Shown one piece after another: positions 10,180-20,473 of a stretch of 64,000 bases of DNA. The stretch is from Nageia nagi (taxonomy: Eukaryota; Pinophyta), in contig JBITNC010000002.1 of the NCBI GenBank assembly GCA_050084985.1, positions 6,386,001 to 6,450,000 of the forward strand, given 5' to 3'. Both the position numbers and the translations under genes were made by a program. The notes beneath the pieces are model-generated. The model had not been told where the DNA came from. It did not search any database and worked only from the letters and a program-made list of their open reading frames with translations. Each line of letters starts with the position of its first letter. Within the stretch, counting starts at the first letter, position 1.

Positions 10180-10600
10180 TGCATTGCATTTCTTAGCTAT
10201 TGGTCATTCAGAAATAATGAGGTAGTGTAGCTCTTGTGGTATGCACCATGCATAATAACACCATATGGATAGCTTTTGCCAGAGTAATTGGGAAAATTCA
10301 CAATGGATAAGCAGGTGTTAAAAGTTTTCTTCCTCTCTATGGAATAGACAGCATTCGGATGCTCCTGTGAATCCCTTTTTTTGAATATTTTTGTATAATG
10401 ATTTTGTTATTCAGAGTCAGCCATATGAATGCTTTGGCTTTTACCCATCCAGGGAAGAAGCATATTTCGTTCAGAGCCTCATCTGCATCTGATTTATTGT
10501 TGAAACTTTGGTTATATATCCTTCCTTAACATAAATTTTCCCTGATGGGGCATTTGTCTTTACTCGATAATCTTCTGCCTGACTCTTTAGGGTGGTTTCT
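10180..10600 (-). pseudogene. 3' end of LINE ORF2 (zf-RVT domain)
   Basis: Minus strand. Reads IYNQSFNNKSDADEAL, PGWVKAKAFIWLTLNNKI, then after a frameshift EEENF*HLLIHCEFSQLLW and YYAWCIPQELHYL. This is the zinc-binding reverse-transcriptase tail (zf-RVT) of plant LINEs: K...F.W...N.I, then E...HL...C.....W. Its order relative to the ORF1 piece at 9304-10060 is reversed for one element: in minus-strand order the ORF2 end comes before ORF1, so two insertions are adjacent or the element is rearranged. Confidence 0.75.
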
Positions 10601-11476
10601 CTTTTAATATTTCATCTAGACTTGCCTGTTGCTGTCTTATCAGATGTTACTAGATTTTGTAACGAAGTATAACCATTGATTGTTTGGCTGCTTGTTGTTG
10701 GGATTAGGTGTCATTCATCTTGCAAATCCTAATTATATATTTCAATTAATTTCTTTGTATTATTTGTGGACCCATACATGAATCATCCGCCTTGATGTGG
10801 CAATTTATGTCACATGTAATATTTATTAATAGTATCTAAGGAGGGAGAACACAGTGAACTAGAAAACAAAGTGCTCATGGTTGTTGCTTGTGACTAAGGA
10901 GTGATACTTACTCAGCAATTGTATTATAACCACGGTGTTGTTGTTTATGGAATAATACGGTGTTGCTTTTTACGGAATAATACAGTGGGTGCTCCCTTGT
11001 TACTGGGTTTTTTTCTAAAAGGGTTTTCCTACGGTACATACTGAGTCATATGCGATTTTTGAAGTGTTGCGCATGTTGTCGCAAACAGTTTGCATTTTAT
11101 TGCATGTTTATTTTCTTTAGTAGTTTTAGGTTGACTTGCATTTTATTGCATGTTTATCATTCTTGCTGAGATTGTTAGATTCTAATTTCTAACCTATTTT
11201 GCACTTGTTTCCTCTAAAGATTTAAGTAGGAAGTTCCACGTTTTATCTGGCTTCCTTTCAGTTGTATGGAACTACATTAATTAAATTGAATATGAACATA
11301 TGCATGAATTAAAGGACTTCATTATTGCTAATTTGTGACGATATGTCTTAAACTGCAAATCCTATAAGAAATCACATGTTTCTGTTATTTTCAAGCGTTC
11401 TTTACTTTTGGTGATTCGCCTCTTGCCTATGGTGAATTTAGTTACACTAATACTATTTATGAAATTTATATTTCAG
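10601..11476. other. Probable intron or 5' flank of the PPR gene
   Basis: No exon recognised. There is a 27-28 bp duplication around 10930-10985 (CGGTGTTG..TTTACGGAATAATA) and a direct repeat of GCATTTTATTGCATGTTTA about 47 bp apart near 11092 and 11139. The end is a plausible 3' splice site (TTTATATTTCAG, 11465-11476). Confidence 0.4.
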
Positions 11477-12526
11477 ATATCAGAAATCGCTCTCAGTGAA
11501 GAAGCATTTGAAGCCAATGTTCGTGATTATACAAAACTTATAGATGCCTATGCTAGGGAAGATCGTTTGGAAGATGCTGAAAAAATACTTGGAATTATGG
11601 AGGATAGGGGTTTCGTGTGTGATGTGATTACATTTACTGTACTAATCCGAATGTACAGTAAAGCAAACAAACTTGATCAGGCTAGGCATATGTTTGACAA
11701 GATGAAGATATTTGGTCTTCAGCTGGATCATCAAGCATATGGTGCAATGATTATGGCTTATGTGAGGGCAGGAATGCCTGAAGCAGGAGAGTTTTTGATA
11801 AGAGAGATGGAAGCTAAGGATATTAATGCAGGTACAGAGGTGTACAAGGCCTTGCTGAAGTCTTTTGCTCGGCAAGGGAACGCTCCTGGTGCTCAAAGAG
11901 TCTTTAACACTATGCAGTTTGCAGGAATTGCTCCAAATCTCAATTCCTGCACTGTGCTTGTTGAAGCATATGCCCGTGCTGGTAACCCAGAGCATGCTAG
12001 AATTGCTTTTGAAAACATGAGAAAAGCTGGTCACAAGCCAGGTGATAAATGTACATCTATCATGGTTTTTGCATACAAGAAAAAGAACTTGCTGGGAAAG
12101 GCACTAACTATGCTGTTAGATCTTGAAAAAGATGGTGTCAAGCCAGGGGCTGAAACATCATCCCTTTTAATTGACTGGCTTGGCAAGTTAGGTTTTGTGG
12201 AGGAAGCAGAACAAATTTTTATAGAGATATCAGAAATGGGGGAAGTACCCCTGAAAGTTCTTGTAAGCCTCTGTGATATGTATGCAAGGGCAGGCCTATG
12301 TGAAAAAGCCATAAATATTTTAGACACTATGCAACATAATTGTCAAGCCTTGAATGTCTCTGCATTCGAAAGGTTGATACATGGCCTTTTAGCTGGTGGT
12401 CTTACAGATCAAGCAAAGAAAATGCACGACAAAATGCAAGTTCAAGGGTTAAGTCCATCTGAATCTATCTCACTGGCACTAATTAGCTGTAACTTGCTGA
12501 AGCAATCTCATATGGTGGCCTTTTGA
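11477..12526 (+). CDS. PPR protein, P class (3' exon, 5' part not found)
   Basis: Organelle-type RNA-binding PPR protein. From ATATCAGAAATC (11477) to TGA (12524-12526) the frame is fully open. It holds nine consecutive motifs, eight of 35 residues and one of 34: the first starts at 11516 (NVRDYTKLIDAYAR), then VITFTVLIRMYSK, HQAYGAMIMAYVR, TEVYKALLKSFAR, LNSCTVLVEAYAR, a KCTSIMVFAYKKK unit, ETSSLLIDWLGK, a VSLCDMYARAG unit (34) and VSAFERLIHGLL. There are no E, DYW or SMR domains, so this is the P class, usually acting on chloroplast or mitochondrial transcripts. The frame also runs back to an ATG at 11408, but those codons lie upstream of TTTATATTTCAG and are hydrophobic, so I read them as intron with phase-0 splicing at 11476/11477. 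The 5' exon and targeting peptide were not found. The fifth-residue code (Thr, Thr, then Gly, Lys, Thr) is too mixed to predict an RNA target. Intact, unlike everything around it. Confidence 0.9.
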   Translation: MSEIALSEEAFEANVRDYTKLIDAYAREDRLEDAEKILGIMEDRGFVCDVITFTVLIRMYSKANKLDQARHMFDKMKIFGLQLDHQAYGAMIMAYVRAGMPEAGEFLIREMEAKDINAGTEVYKALLKSFARQGNAPGAQRVFNTMQFAGIAPNLNSCTVLVEAYARAGNPEHARIAFENMRKAGHKPGDKCTSIMVFAYKKKNLLGKALTMLLDLEKDGVKPGAETSSLLIDWLGKLGFVEEAEQIFIEISEMGEVPLKVLVSLCDMYARAGLCEKAINILDTMQHNCQALNVSAFERLIHGLLAGGLTDQAKKMHDKMQVQGLSPSESISLALISCNLLKQSHMVAF

Positions 12527-13447
12527 CTAATACATTGGTTGAGAGACCTTATATATTCATGTCAAAAACTTAGTGTTCTTGTTGCTATTTGCAGCCAATT
12601 CCTCCAGCAACCTTTTCTTGAAGTATACTGTTGCTAGCTGTTTTGACATTGGTAGTGAAGAGCATATCAAAACCAATAAGGAACCTACACTTAGTTCATT
12701 TTGAGATAACTTACTTAGTGGTCTCTCTCTTATCAGTGTAAGATGGTCAGTTTAAAAATTTAAATCTGAATCGAGGATGTTATGGAGCTGCCCCTTCACA
12801 TACATTTATATGCTTTACTAGAGATCTAGCTAGGTGCTTTAGACTTGGTAGGATCTTTGGCTCTGTGCACTAATTTGGTCAATTCATGTCTGGAGTTCTC
12901 TTTTTGATATTAAATTGTTTGAAGTCATATTGCCATGCAATCTAGAGGGCAATAATGCTATATCTTGGGGAGCAATACATGGATTCTATGCACAACCGGT
13001 GGAATAAGAAAACCTGTTGGAGATTAAAGGATGCTAACTTGCACCTCTTAATCAGTCAATCTTAACATATTTGTCATGTATATATAAATGATCATAGTTA
13101 TACTAACATAACTGCAGGACTGCAACTGAAATTAGACAAATAATGATTCTATGAATGAAGCCTACGTCATGAAATTTTGAATTGAAGCTCTTACTTTAAC
13201 AGTGGTCGTTTAGCTAATGTCATAGCTTCATGATGAGAAGTCAATTCCTCTGTTATGCTCGAAATGAATGTGGCATTGAAATTTCAATGTTGCTATCCTC
13301 AAAATCAAGGATAAGTTCATGGTAGTTAATGATAATTGTTATTTCTCTTATAACAGGGCATTTAAAGCTCTTTGGATACACCAAATTGCCTTATGCTGTA
13401 GGTGCCCTTGCAAACTTCCCCAAAGCAAGTCATACCCTGTTGAACCT
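12527..13447. other. 3' UTR and intergenic sequence
   Basis: No gene recognised. The sequence is less AT-extreme than the gypsy stack downstream and presumably contains the PPR 3' UTR; no clear poly(A) signal could be singled out. Confidence 0.4.
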
Positions 13448-13625
13448 GTTGGATTATTACATCATCTATCCCGTGTGATATTTTGTTTCTTTTGTTATTT
13501 GTCTGTTTCATTTTGTGTCATCAGTGACTGTCTGTTAATCGCCAAGGGCAGCTGGGCTTACCATGATCTATTTGTATAAATAGTTGAGCCTATTAATGCA
13601 ATATAGTGGTGTACATTCTATGATA
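13448..13625 (+). mobile_element. Putative short copia LTR with TATA box
   Basis: Begins TGTTGGATTATT, a common copia LTR start. It has TATAAATAG at 13575-13583 and ends immediately before an initiator-tRNA primer site. The length of about 178 bp suits a small copia LTR. The 3' partner was not found and the 3' end of this LTR is approximate. Confidence 0.55.
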
Positions 13626-13639
13626 TGGTATCAGAGCAG
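13626..13639 (+). promoter_or_regulatory. Primer-binding site (initiator Met tRNA)
   Basis: TGGTATCAGAGCAG is the standard plant retrotransposon primer site complementary to the 3' end of initiator Met tRNA. It fixes the plus orientation of the copia remnant that follows. Confidence 0.8.
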
Positions 13640-14584
13640 TTCGCATCTGCATCCTTGTGTTTGGAGGAAATGAATTTGTGTCTGATTTCAATTGAGTCAT
13701 TTCAACGAAATGATTTAAAATGATCTTGCCAAAGAAGCCAGGTGCCAATCAATGGAACATTGATAACGTTTGGATCTGGTGTCTCCGAAGACGGTTGAGT
13801 TTATAGTCGGCAGAACAAGGTTAACATTTTTGAGCTTCTTGGTACAAAGGCAGTGCCTTTTTAGAAGCTGCGATTATAATATTCAATAAGCATCGCGTAC
13901 CAGCATTCCATCCAAAATATTAGTAGTGCCCACAAAGCTGCTGCACTTAACATATATTGTTAGAAGGGTATTCAGAGGATACGCTTGCTCTAGGGTAAGG
14001 TTTTCTTTTGAATGCAACACTGTAAAAGATAGATATATGTGGACGAGTTTACAATGTCATGAGTATTATGCAACAGTGAAACGATCCTTCTTACATAGAC
14101 TGAAGAGGTACCAATGGAGTCATTAAATACATTTACGTCCATAGTCCATACAAAGAAAAGTTGATTGTTGGATTGGTTAAGGCATTTTTCCCTCACCTCA
14201 GGTTCTACGTTTAAACATTCCTACTTCAAATATTTTTTTATTTTTTCAATTTCTGATGTGCATCCAAAATTGAAGCAAAATTAGTTTTTTTTTTTTTTTA
14301 AATGATTCAACTATCCATCAATACTGTTTTTGCCATTAAATCTTGTTTGCAATTTTGTTAAATGTTGTTTGTTTCATTAAAAACTAAACTCTGAAGGCTT
14401 CGAAATGAACTATTGTAAGGCTATATTAGAAGCCATTTAATAGGATTATCTTACTCCTAAAATATCACCTACTCTCTGGCAATAGTTGATCTGAGTGATG
14501 AGAAACAAGAGAAGATAACATTTTATTTTGTCAATAGTATGGTGACTAGTTCTTCAAAATGTTTTCTTCTAGATTCCCAGTTTT
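13640..14584 (+). other. Copia leader, mostly featureless
   Basis: Sequence between the primer site and the gag remnant. No protein motif recognised; a T-run lies at about 14286-14300. Confidence 0.4.
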
Positions 14585-15345
14585 TGCATTGAAATAATTA
14601 TTTTGCATGGAAAATCAAACTCAAAACTCTACTTGAGTTTGAAGAGGGTTGAAGTGTGGTTGATGGTACCACTACGTGATGTGCAATTAGTGTTGATCAA
14701 ATGAAAAAAAATGATAAAGCTGACAGGAAGGTCAAATTGATTATCACATTTAGCATGTTTGACAAAGTTCGACCTTTTATTCAAGACGACCACAACCAAG
14801 GATGCATGGGATAGGCTCAAGAGGGTGTTTGAGATAATGAATCAAAATCAAATCTTGAAACTTACAAAGTTAGCAACATAGGTTGAAGATGAAGAATGGA
14901 GAACAATAAAGATCATTCCTGAAAAGGATTGCTAAGTTGAGAGGTTCACTACAAGCATTGGGTAAAACAATACTAGATTTAACCTCAGTGCCTATTGTTA
15001 TGAGAGCACAACCATCTAAATACTAAGTGTTTGTAACAACCTTGAACATCATAGATCATACACATGTTTTGAGAAGCTAGTGAATGTGCTCCAAAAATAG
15101 GGATCATTAAATCAAAAGCACAATTAGGAGGATCATGCACCAAAAAGGCAAGAAGCCAATGAAGCATGATGAAGGACTTACTAAATATGGGAATCATTCC
15201 CTATCTCAGATGAAGTGTCTAATTTGTGAGAAGATAGGATATGATGTGAACAATTGTTGTTACAACTCCTTAACAAATGGATCCTCCAACAATAAGATGC
15301 TACAACGAAAATTGTTTCAAGGTGGCAATGCATAATGCACCCAAA
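14585..15345 (+). pseudogene. Ty1/copia gag remnant
   Basis: Gag of a copia element, broken. Reads YFAWKIKLKTLLEF, VKLIITFSMFDKVRPF, KDAWDRLKRVFEIM and later a zinc knuckle CLICEKIGYDVNNC in which the essential His is Tyr. The GSSNNK segment after the knuckle matches the minus-strand copia gag at about 17800 (GSSSNK), so the two belong to one family. Several stops and frameshifts. A minus-strand copia RT abuts at about 15420. Confidence 0.75.
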
Positions 15346-15419
15346 AGAACAAACAACAACATGACAACATTGTTGAAGAGGATGAGATAGCTATAGTTGT
15401 ACTATATGTCAAATGGTTT

Positions 15420-16107
15420 TTTGAGATCATCTTTGCAAGATAGGATCACCTCCTTAGTACTCCCTGCGATGACCAAATCATCAGCATATATTACAACTAT
15501 GGCTATGTCCCCCCCATGTTGTCAAAGGTAGAGATTAGGATCATGTGGGCTTTGAACAAAACCATGTTGCATTAGGTGTTCATCAATTTTAATGTACCAA
15601 GATCTTGGAGCCTGTTTCAAACCATATAAAGACTTCATCAAACTACACACCTTTCCTTTGCTTGGATCAACAATAAATCCCTTAGGTTGTTATATGTAGA
15701 CTTCTTTCTAAGTCTCCGTTCATTAAGGCATTGTTCACATCCATTTGGTGAACTTTCTAGCCAAATTGTGTGTCCATTGCAATAGTTATTTTAATGGTTT
15801 TAATCTTGGCTACCGGAGCGAATGTTTCATCATACTCTATACATTCCTCTTGGGTATATCCTTTGGCAAATAATTTGGCCTTGTGCTTGTCGAGCACCCT
15901 ATCAAGTTTGTACTTTGTTTTGAACACCCATTTGCATTCAATGGCCTTTTTTGCAGGTGGAAGATCTACTAGATTCCACGTGCCATTCTTCATTAAAGAA
16001 TCATATTCGACCTCCATGGTTGATTTCCAATGTGTCAAATGAAGTGTTTCACGAACCATTTTAGGTTTGGGAGTATTCATGATTATGCTCATTAACGCCA
16101 AATTCAC
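15420..16107 (-). pseudogene. Ty1/copia reverse transcriptase (RVT_2) remnant
   Basis: Minus strand. The N-terminal part shows WKSTMEVEYDSLMKNGTWNL, CKWVFKTKYKLD, AKLFAKGYTQEECIEYDETF and APVAKIKTIK, all standard copia RT blocks. After a stop it continues VHQMDVNNALMNG (motif A), [13 protein letters not shown] (motif B) and VVIYADDLVIAGS (motif C; YADD intact). The frame stops abruptly after the DDLK segment at about 15420; the rest of the RT and the RNase H are missing. At least two in-frame stops, so inactive despite preserved catalytic aspartates. Confidence 0.88.
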
Positions 16108-16387
16108 TTCTTCACGAGATCATTAATGCCAAATTCACTTCTTCACAAGCCATGCTTTGTGTCCTTGGTTTGGATGTAGAAGTGTCTGGTGGAACACTCA
16201 AGTGTGAGTCCTGTAGTGTCTTTTGGTACCATTTCAATCTTTTGAAATTATCATGTGGCAAGTTCACAACTAGAACTTCCCTCTCATTGCCCTCATCATC
16301 ATGATTGATTTTGGAACCATTATCAGGATTGGGTGGTGCTATGGGTGGACTAGTTGAAGAATCACAATCTTGTAGAAAATGACATCT

Positions 16388-17182
16388 CTACTTATATATA
16401 CTTTTGAGTAGTAGGATCCATGAATTTGTACATTTAGATTTGCTACTATGTTTGAGAAGAATGCACCTCATAGACTTGTCATCTAACTTCTTTCTTTTCT
16501 CTTTGGGAATGTGCATAAAGGCATTGAAAACATATACTCGAAGATGAAAGTTAGATGGTTTTACTCTTTTCCATGCTTCTTCAAGGGTCACCCCCTTAAG
16601 AGCTTTTGTAGGTGCTTTATTAAGCAAATGTATTGCAATGTTTACCGCTTCAACCCACAATGCTCCATTCATCTTTGCATCTTTTAGCATACTTCTTGCC
16701 ATTTTAACTATGGTTCGATTTCTCCTTTCAGAAAGTCCATTTTGCTATGGTGTGGTTAATTGTTGTTGAATTCCATGTTGCCTTATAAATGTAGAAAACT
16801 CATTTGATAGGTATTCTCCCCCTCGATTTGAGTGGAGAACATGAATATGATGAGTAGTGGCATTCTTCACACAAGCTTTGGACTCCAAAAAATGAAAGGT
16901 TTCATCCTTTACCTTCAAGAGACACATCCACATTTTTCTGGAATAGTCATTAACAAATAGCAAGAAGTATTGGAAGCCAATATGACTAGCTTTCATGGGT
17001 CCACACAGACCCATGTGAATCACATCAAGATGTCCTGTAGTACAATGTGTGCTAGCCTCGAATGAAATTTTGTGATGTTTAATTGCAATGCAAATATAAT
17101 AAACATTAGTAGGAGAAGCAAGATATGGGAGACCACACACTATATTCCTCTTTTGTAGAGTGATTAAGTACTTGGGATTCAT
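16388..17182 (-). pseudogene. Ty1/copia integrase core remnant
   Basis: Minus strand. Reads HLDVIHMGLCGPMKASHIG, FVNDYSRKMWMCLL, VLHSNRGGEYLSNEF, then NGLSERRNRTIVKMARSML, IAIHLLNKAPTKAL and LDDKSMRCILL. In the copia family the first two catalytic residues sit in IHSD.CGPM and RSDNGGEY. Here the first is Gly (HMGLCGP) and the second Asn (HSNRGGEY), while the glutamate of ERRN remains. With two of three DDE residues lost the enzyme would be dead. A stop separates the two halves near 16743. Confidence 0.85.
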
Positions 17183-17640
17183 GTGTCTAAATCATTGGTG
17201 CCCTAGAGTGGTAACATCCATAACACGAACATTGAGTGCTTGATTTTTGGAGGCTACAACATCAAGCAAAAACATCTTCCCAACTCTTAAAGCTTTCGTC
17301 ACAATTCAACAATGTCTGGATTTGTCTTGAATGAAACAACACTTCTCAGCTTTCACAATATCAAGCTCCACCTTCATATTGTTATCCAATATTTGTCTTA
17401 CAGGATATTCTTTATTAGACTTGGCACATATAAGACCTTTATTTGACAATTGTTCTTTCCAAGATGGACTTGAACATTGCCCTTTCCGTCAATGTCATGT
17501 TGTGTTGCATTGCCCAAATGTACTTGATTAGAATATGATTTTTCATCTAAAGAAACAAACCAATCCTCTTGGTCAATCATGTGCTTGGAAGCACAAAAAT
17601 CAACATACCAATTGCATGTAATCGATGATTTTTCTTAATG
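17183..17640 (-). pseudogene. Copia protease and pre-integrase region
   Basis: Minus strand. WYVDFCASKHMIDQEDW corresponds to the copia aspartic protease active site (normally D-S-G-A; Ser-Gly replaced by Phe-Cys). It is followed by VHLGNATQHDIDGKGNVQVH and VLYVPSLIKNIL, then a degraded pre-integrase zinc region (LGHQ*FRHMNPKYL). Confidence 0.8.
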
Positions 17641-17779
17641 AGTAAATGCAAAATCTTGATTGTTCTCATTTTCTTCTAGAGAATCACTGGCAACATTGCC
17701 TTCTTCCTGTCTTCGTGGTGGTGATCTTATTGCTTGAAGAACCTTGAACCAAAAAATTGTACCAATAATCATGCAATTT

Positions 17780-18490
17780 ATGCCCTTTCTTTCCACAAAT
17801 CAAGCAACTCTTCTTTTGCTTATTATTAGATTGAGAGAAATTTTTACCTTTGCCTTTCTACTGGAAGGGCTTCTTACCTCTTTGATTGGAGATCATGCCT
17901 TGTTCCTCATCATGGGAAGTCCCATGGGAAGCTTCTTCTTGTTGCAACGTGTTTATAGACTCTTGAAAGTTAGATGTTTGCTTTAGGATGTTCAATGTTG
18001 TCACAAAGGTACTATATGTATTTGGGAGAGCTCTTAGGACAATGGGCACATGGAGCTTATCTTGCATCGTCTCTCCTAATGTCAGTAGGGAGGCATGGAG
18101 GTTTGCAACTCTGCGAAGAAAGGACTCAAGTTTTTTTTACCATTTTTTCAGTTTCAAGGTGTATAATTGTCCTTGCAAATGTTGAATATGATTTTGATTC
18201 CTTGATGCAAACAATTGTTGTAATTTCTTCCATGCTTCAACATCTTTGGAGTTTCAAACATGAGATTGAACATCATTTAAAATGCTAGTAAAATGAGCAT
18301 TTGAGCTTTTCTACTTCTTTGATCAAACTTTGTTTGGTCTTCACCAATTGTTGTTAGACGAGTCTCAGTTCTAGTGACAATCTTCCATAATTCTTCAAAC
18401 TTGAAGATTGCTTGTATCTTGGTCTTCTAGATTGGTACCCTTCAAAACTTGTGAATCAAGTAGCAATATTTTAAGGGTGGGTAGGGCCAT
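17780..18490 (-). pseudogene. Copia gag remnant upstream of the minus-strand pol
   Basis: Minus strand. Starts MALPTLKILLLDSQVLKG at 18490, followed by IFKFEELWKIVTRTETRL, VLRALPNTYSTFVTTL and a knuckle CLICGKKGHKLHDY whose last Cys is Tyr. The order gag, protease, integrase, RT down to 15420 is that of one copia copy. No LTR or primer site follows above 18490; plus-strand copia sequence starts within about 100 bp. Confidence 0.75.
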
Positions 18491-18599
18491 GTTTGTCTTG
18501 CAAGAGTTTGGAATTCAATAATTATTGGTCTTATTCAATTTCACTAGTGAATTTTCAAGTAATTTACCTCCTTTGCAAAAAAAATAGGTACCACTTTCA

Positions 18600-19735
18600 A
18601 TTTCCATATGACTATCAAGCTAACAAGTATGTCTTTATTGACCATAATCTTGAAGATGGTCCATACCTAAACTCAATTTGGTATGTGGACTTAGGTGGCA
18701 CATGATTGGAGAAAAGGATTAGTTTCTCACAATGAAACCCCATCACAATAAAGTTTCTCATGGAGGTGATACCACCTATGACATCCAAGGTATTGGTGAA
18801 ATCTCCTCGTAGTTTAACACACATCATTGTAGGCTTATCAAACTCCTATATGTGCTAGACTTACCAAAAATATTTCATCTATTAACTAATTTTTTTATTA
18901 CAAATTGGGGATTGAGTTTGATAGAAAAAATGGTAAATAGGCTTGCCTCATTCATCACAAATATAGAAGTTCAAATATTCTTTTGTGCTTTTGACATTGG
19001 AAATATGTTTAGGCTTGATACAATCAACAACAATCAAGCCGTAGTGGTAAAGAATAATAATCTTGCTACAGTTTGATATTGACTTGTTCGTCACTTAAGC
19101 ATTGGCTATTTGCTTATTCTTATTAGGAATGGCATGGTGAGAGGCCTTCCCTCACTTGAGAACATGAGTGCTATTTGTTCCAATTGTCTTGCTACAAAAC
19201 ATCAAACACCCTTCAATATTGGTGAGCATCAAACAAGTAAACCTTTGTAGTTGATGTACATCAATTTGTGCGAACTCATGAAAAAAAACATCAATGGTTT
19301 CAACCATTTTCAACTTTTTATTGATGCACAAAATTCTCTAATTACTTGAAGCAAAATGGAATTTTTTCGTCAATTGATTGTAGCTTATACAACTTAGCAA
19401 AATCGAGTTGTAGAATGACATAATTGCATCATCATAAAAATGGTGTTGAGCATGACGAAGGATTCTCATTTGAAACATGTACTTTGGGTAGAAGCTATGC
19501 ATACAATGATTCATTTCTAAATCTTGCACTAACCAAAGCTTTGTATGACATCACGCTAGAGGAACCATGGACAAGAGTTAAGCCCTCTATCTCTTCATGT
19601 GCTTGGTTGCATAACATACATGCATATTCATAAGGAACAACAAAAGAAACTTGATGAGAAATCCACAAAATGCATCCTTCATGGTTACAAAAATAAGTCC
19701 AAGGCTTACTGACTTATGGATCAAAACTTTCATCT
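18600..19735 (+). pseudogene. Copia protease-integrase remnant with deleted core
   Basis: Plus strand. Shows SIWYVDLGGT (protease site), HMIGEKD, LLYVLDLPKNI, then IRNGMVRGLPSLENMSAIC and SNCLATKHQTPFNI (pre-integrase), then a short integrase start (LCELMKKNINGFNHFQLFID), and after a jump the integrase tail LDEKSTKCILHGYKNKS. The catalytic core between is missing. Many stops. It may be the continuation of the plus-strand gag at 14585-15345, separated by the minus-strand copy. Confidence 0.72.
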
Positions 19736-20037
19736 TTTGTATTGTAGATGCCATTGACTTGATTAACAAGAAGTTGAAAATCTCTATTAATCTTGATATT
19801 GTTTAGCTTGAGCAAGATAACAACCTTCAATCCCAAAATGAGAGCTTTATACTCAACCATGTTGTTTGTATAATCAAATGCAAGTTTATATGCCATGGGA
19901 ATAAGTTGATCTTGAAAAGTAACAAGAATGATTCCTACCCTAGCCTTTCTCATGCATTTGGAACCATCGAAATATAATGTCCATTCCTTCATCTTCTTCT
20001 TGTGCAAAGGTTGCAGTATTATCTCTAAATTGTTCAT
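19735..20037 (-). pseudogene. Gypsy element Z: second RNase H (RVT_3 type)
   Basis: Minus strand. WTLYFDGSKCMRKARVGIIL, YTNNMVEYKALILGLK and VNQVNGIYNTKDESF match the additional RNase H domain of Tat-type Ty3/gypsy elements, separate from the RNase H just after the RT. The DG aspartate is present. The domain is cut at about 19735 where plus-strand copia sequence begins. Confidence 0.82.
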
Positions 20038-20242
20038 TATATCAGGTTGATTCTTAGCAAGGACTATTGGCTATGAAATCTACTATAACTTGTCCTTCAA
20101 TGACCTTTTTATGCATATAAACAAGATCAAATTCCTCAAGAAGCATTATCCATTTAGATGATTTCCTTTGGAGGTGTGGTTTTCATTGAGGGTACCTTCA
20201 TGTGTTAACTTGAGCAACCACAAATGTTGTATTTGCAATCAT

Positions 20243-20473
20243 TTAATGTCTTAATTTCTTTAATGTGTAAAATGGAGCATAACACAAATTTTCTCTTGGA
20301 GTGTACCTTGTTTCATGTTCAACCAATGTATTTGAAATATAATAAATTGCTCTTTCTTCACCATCATTAATCTTTTGTGCAAGCATTTCTCCCAAGGCAT
20401 GTCGAGTAGTAGATATGTACAAATATAAAGGCTTTGAAGGATTAACAAGAGCTAAAATATGAGGAATAAGCAA
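20243..20473 (-). pseudogene. Gypsy element Z: RNase H following RT
   Basis: Minus strand. KPLYLYISTTRHALGEMLAQ, ERAIYYISNTLVEHETRYTP and FYTLKKLRH correspond to the RNase H directly after the gypsy RT (usual form: ..LYLA.....A.GA.L.Q.., IYYVSR.L...E.RY...E). Short and shifted in frame from its neighbours. Confidence 0.8.

Noticed and set aside
11408-11476. ATG at 11408 as start of the PPR protein
   Set aside because: The 23 codons before 11477 are AT-rich and hydrophobic and precede a good splice acceptor; homology-like PPR sequence begins only after it.
12031-12327. Minus-strand open frames within the PPR exon
   Set aside because: Antisense shadows of the PPR coding sequence.
13357-13478. 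Possible terminal exon reading HLKLFGYTKLPYAVGALANF after an acceptor-like TTATAACAG
   Set aside because: Protein-like, but it runs into the putative copia LTR start at 13448, matches no known family, and the PPR frame already ends at a proper stop at 12524.
15385-15420. Plus-strand reading EIAIVVLYV resembling the RT motif IAIVVIYADD just before the junction with the minus-strand RT
   Set aside because: Suggestive of a microhomology junction between copia copies, but nine residues in degraded sequence are not enough to tell it from chance.
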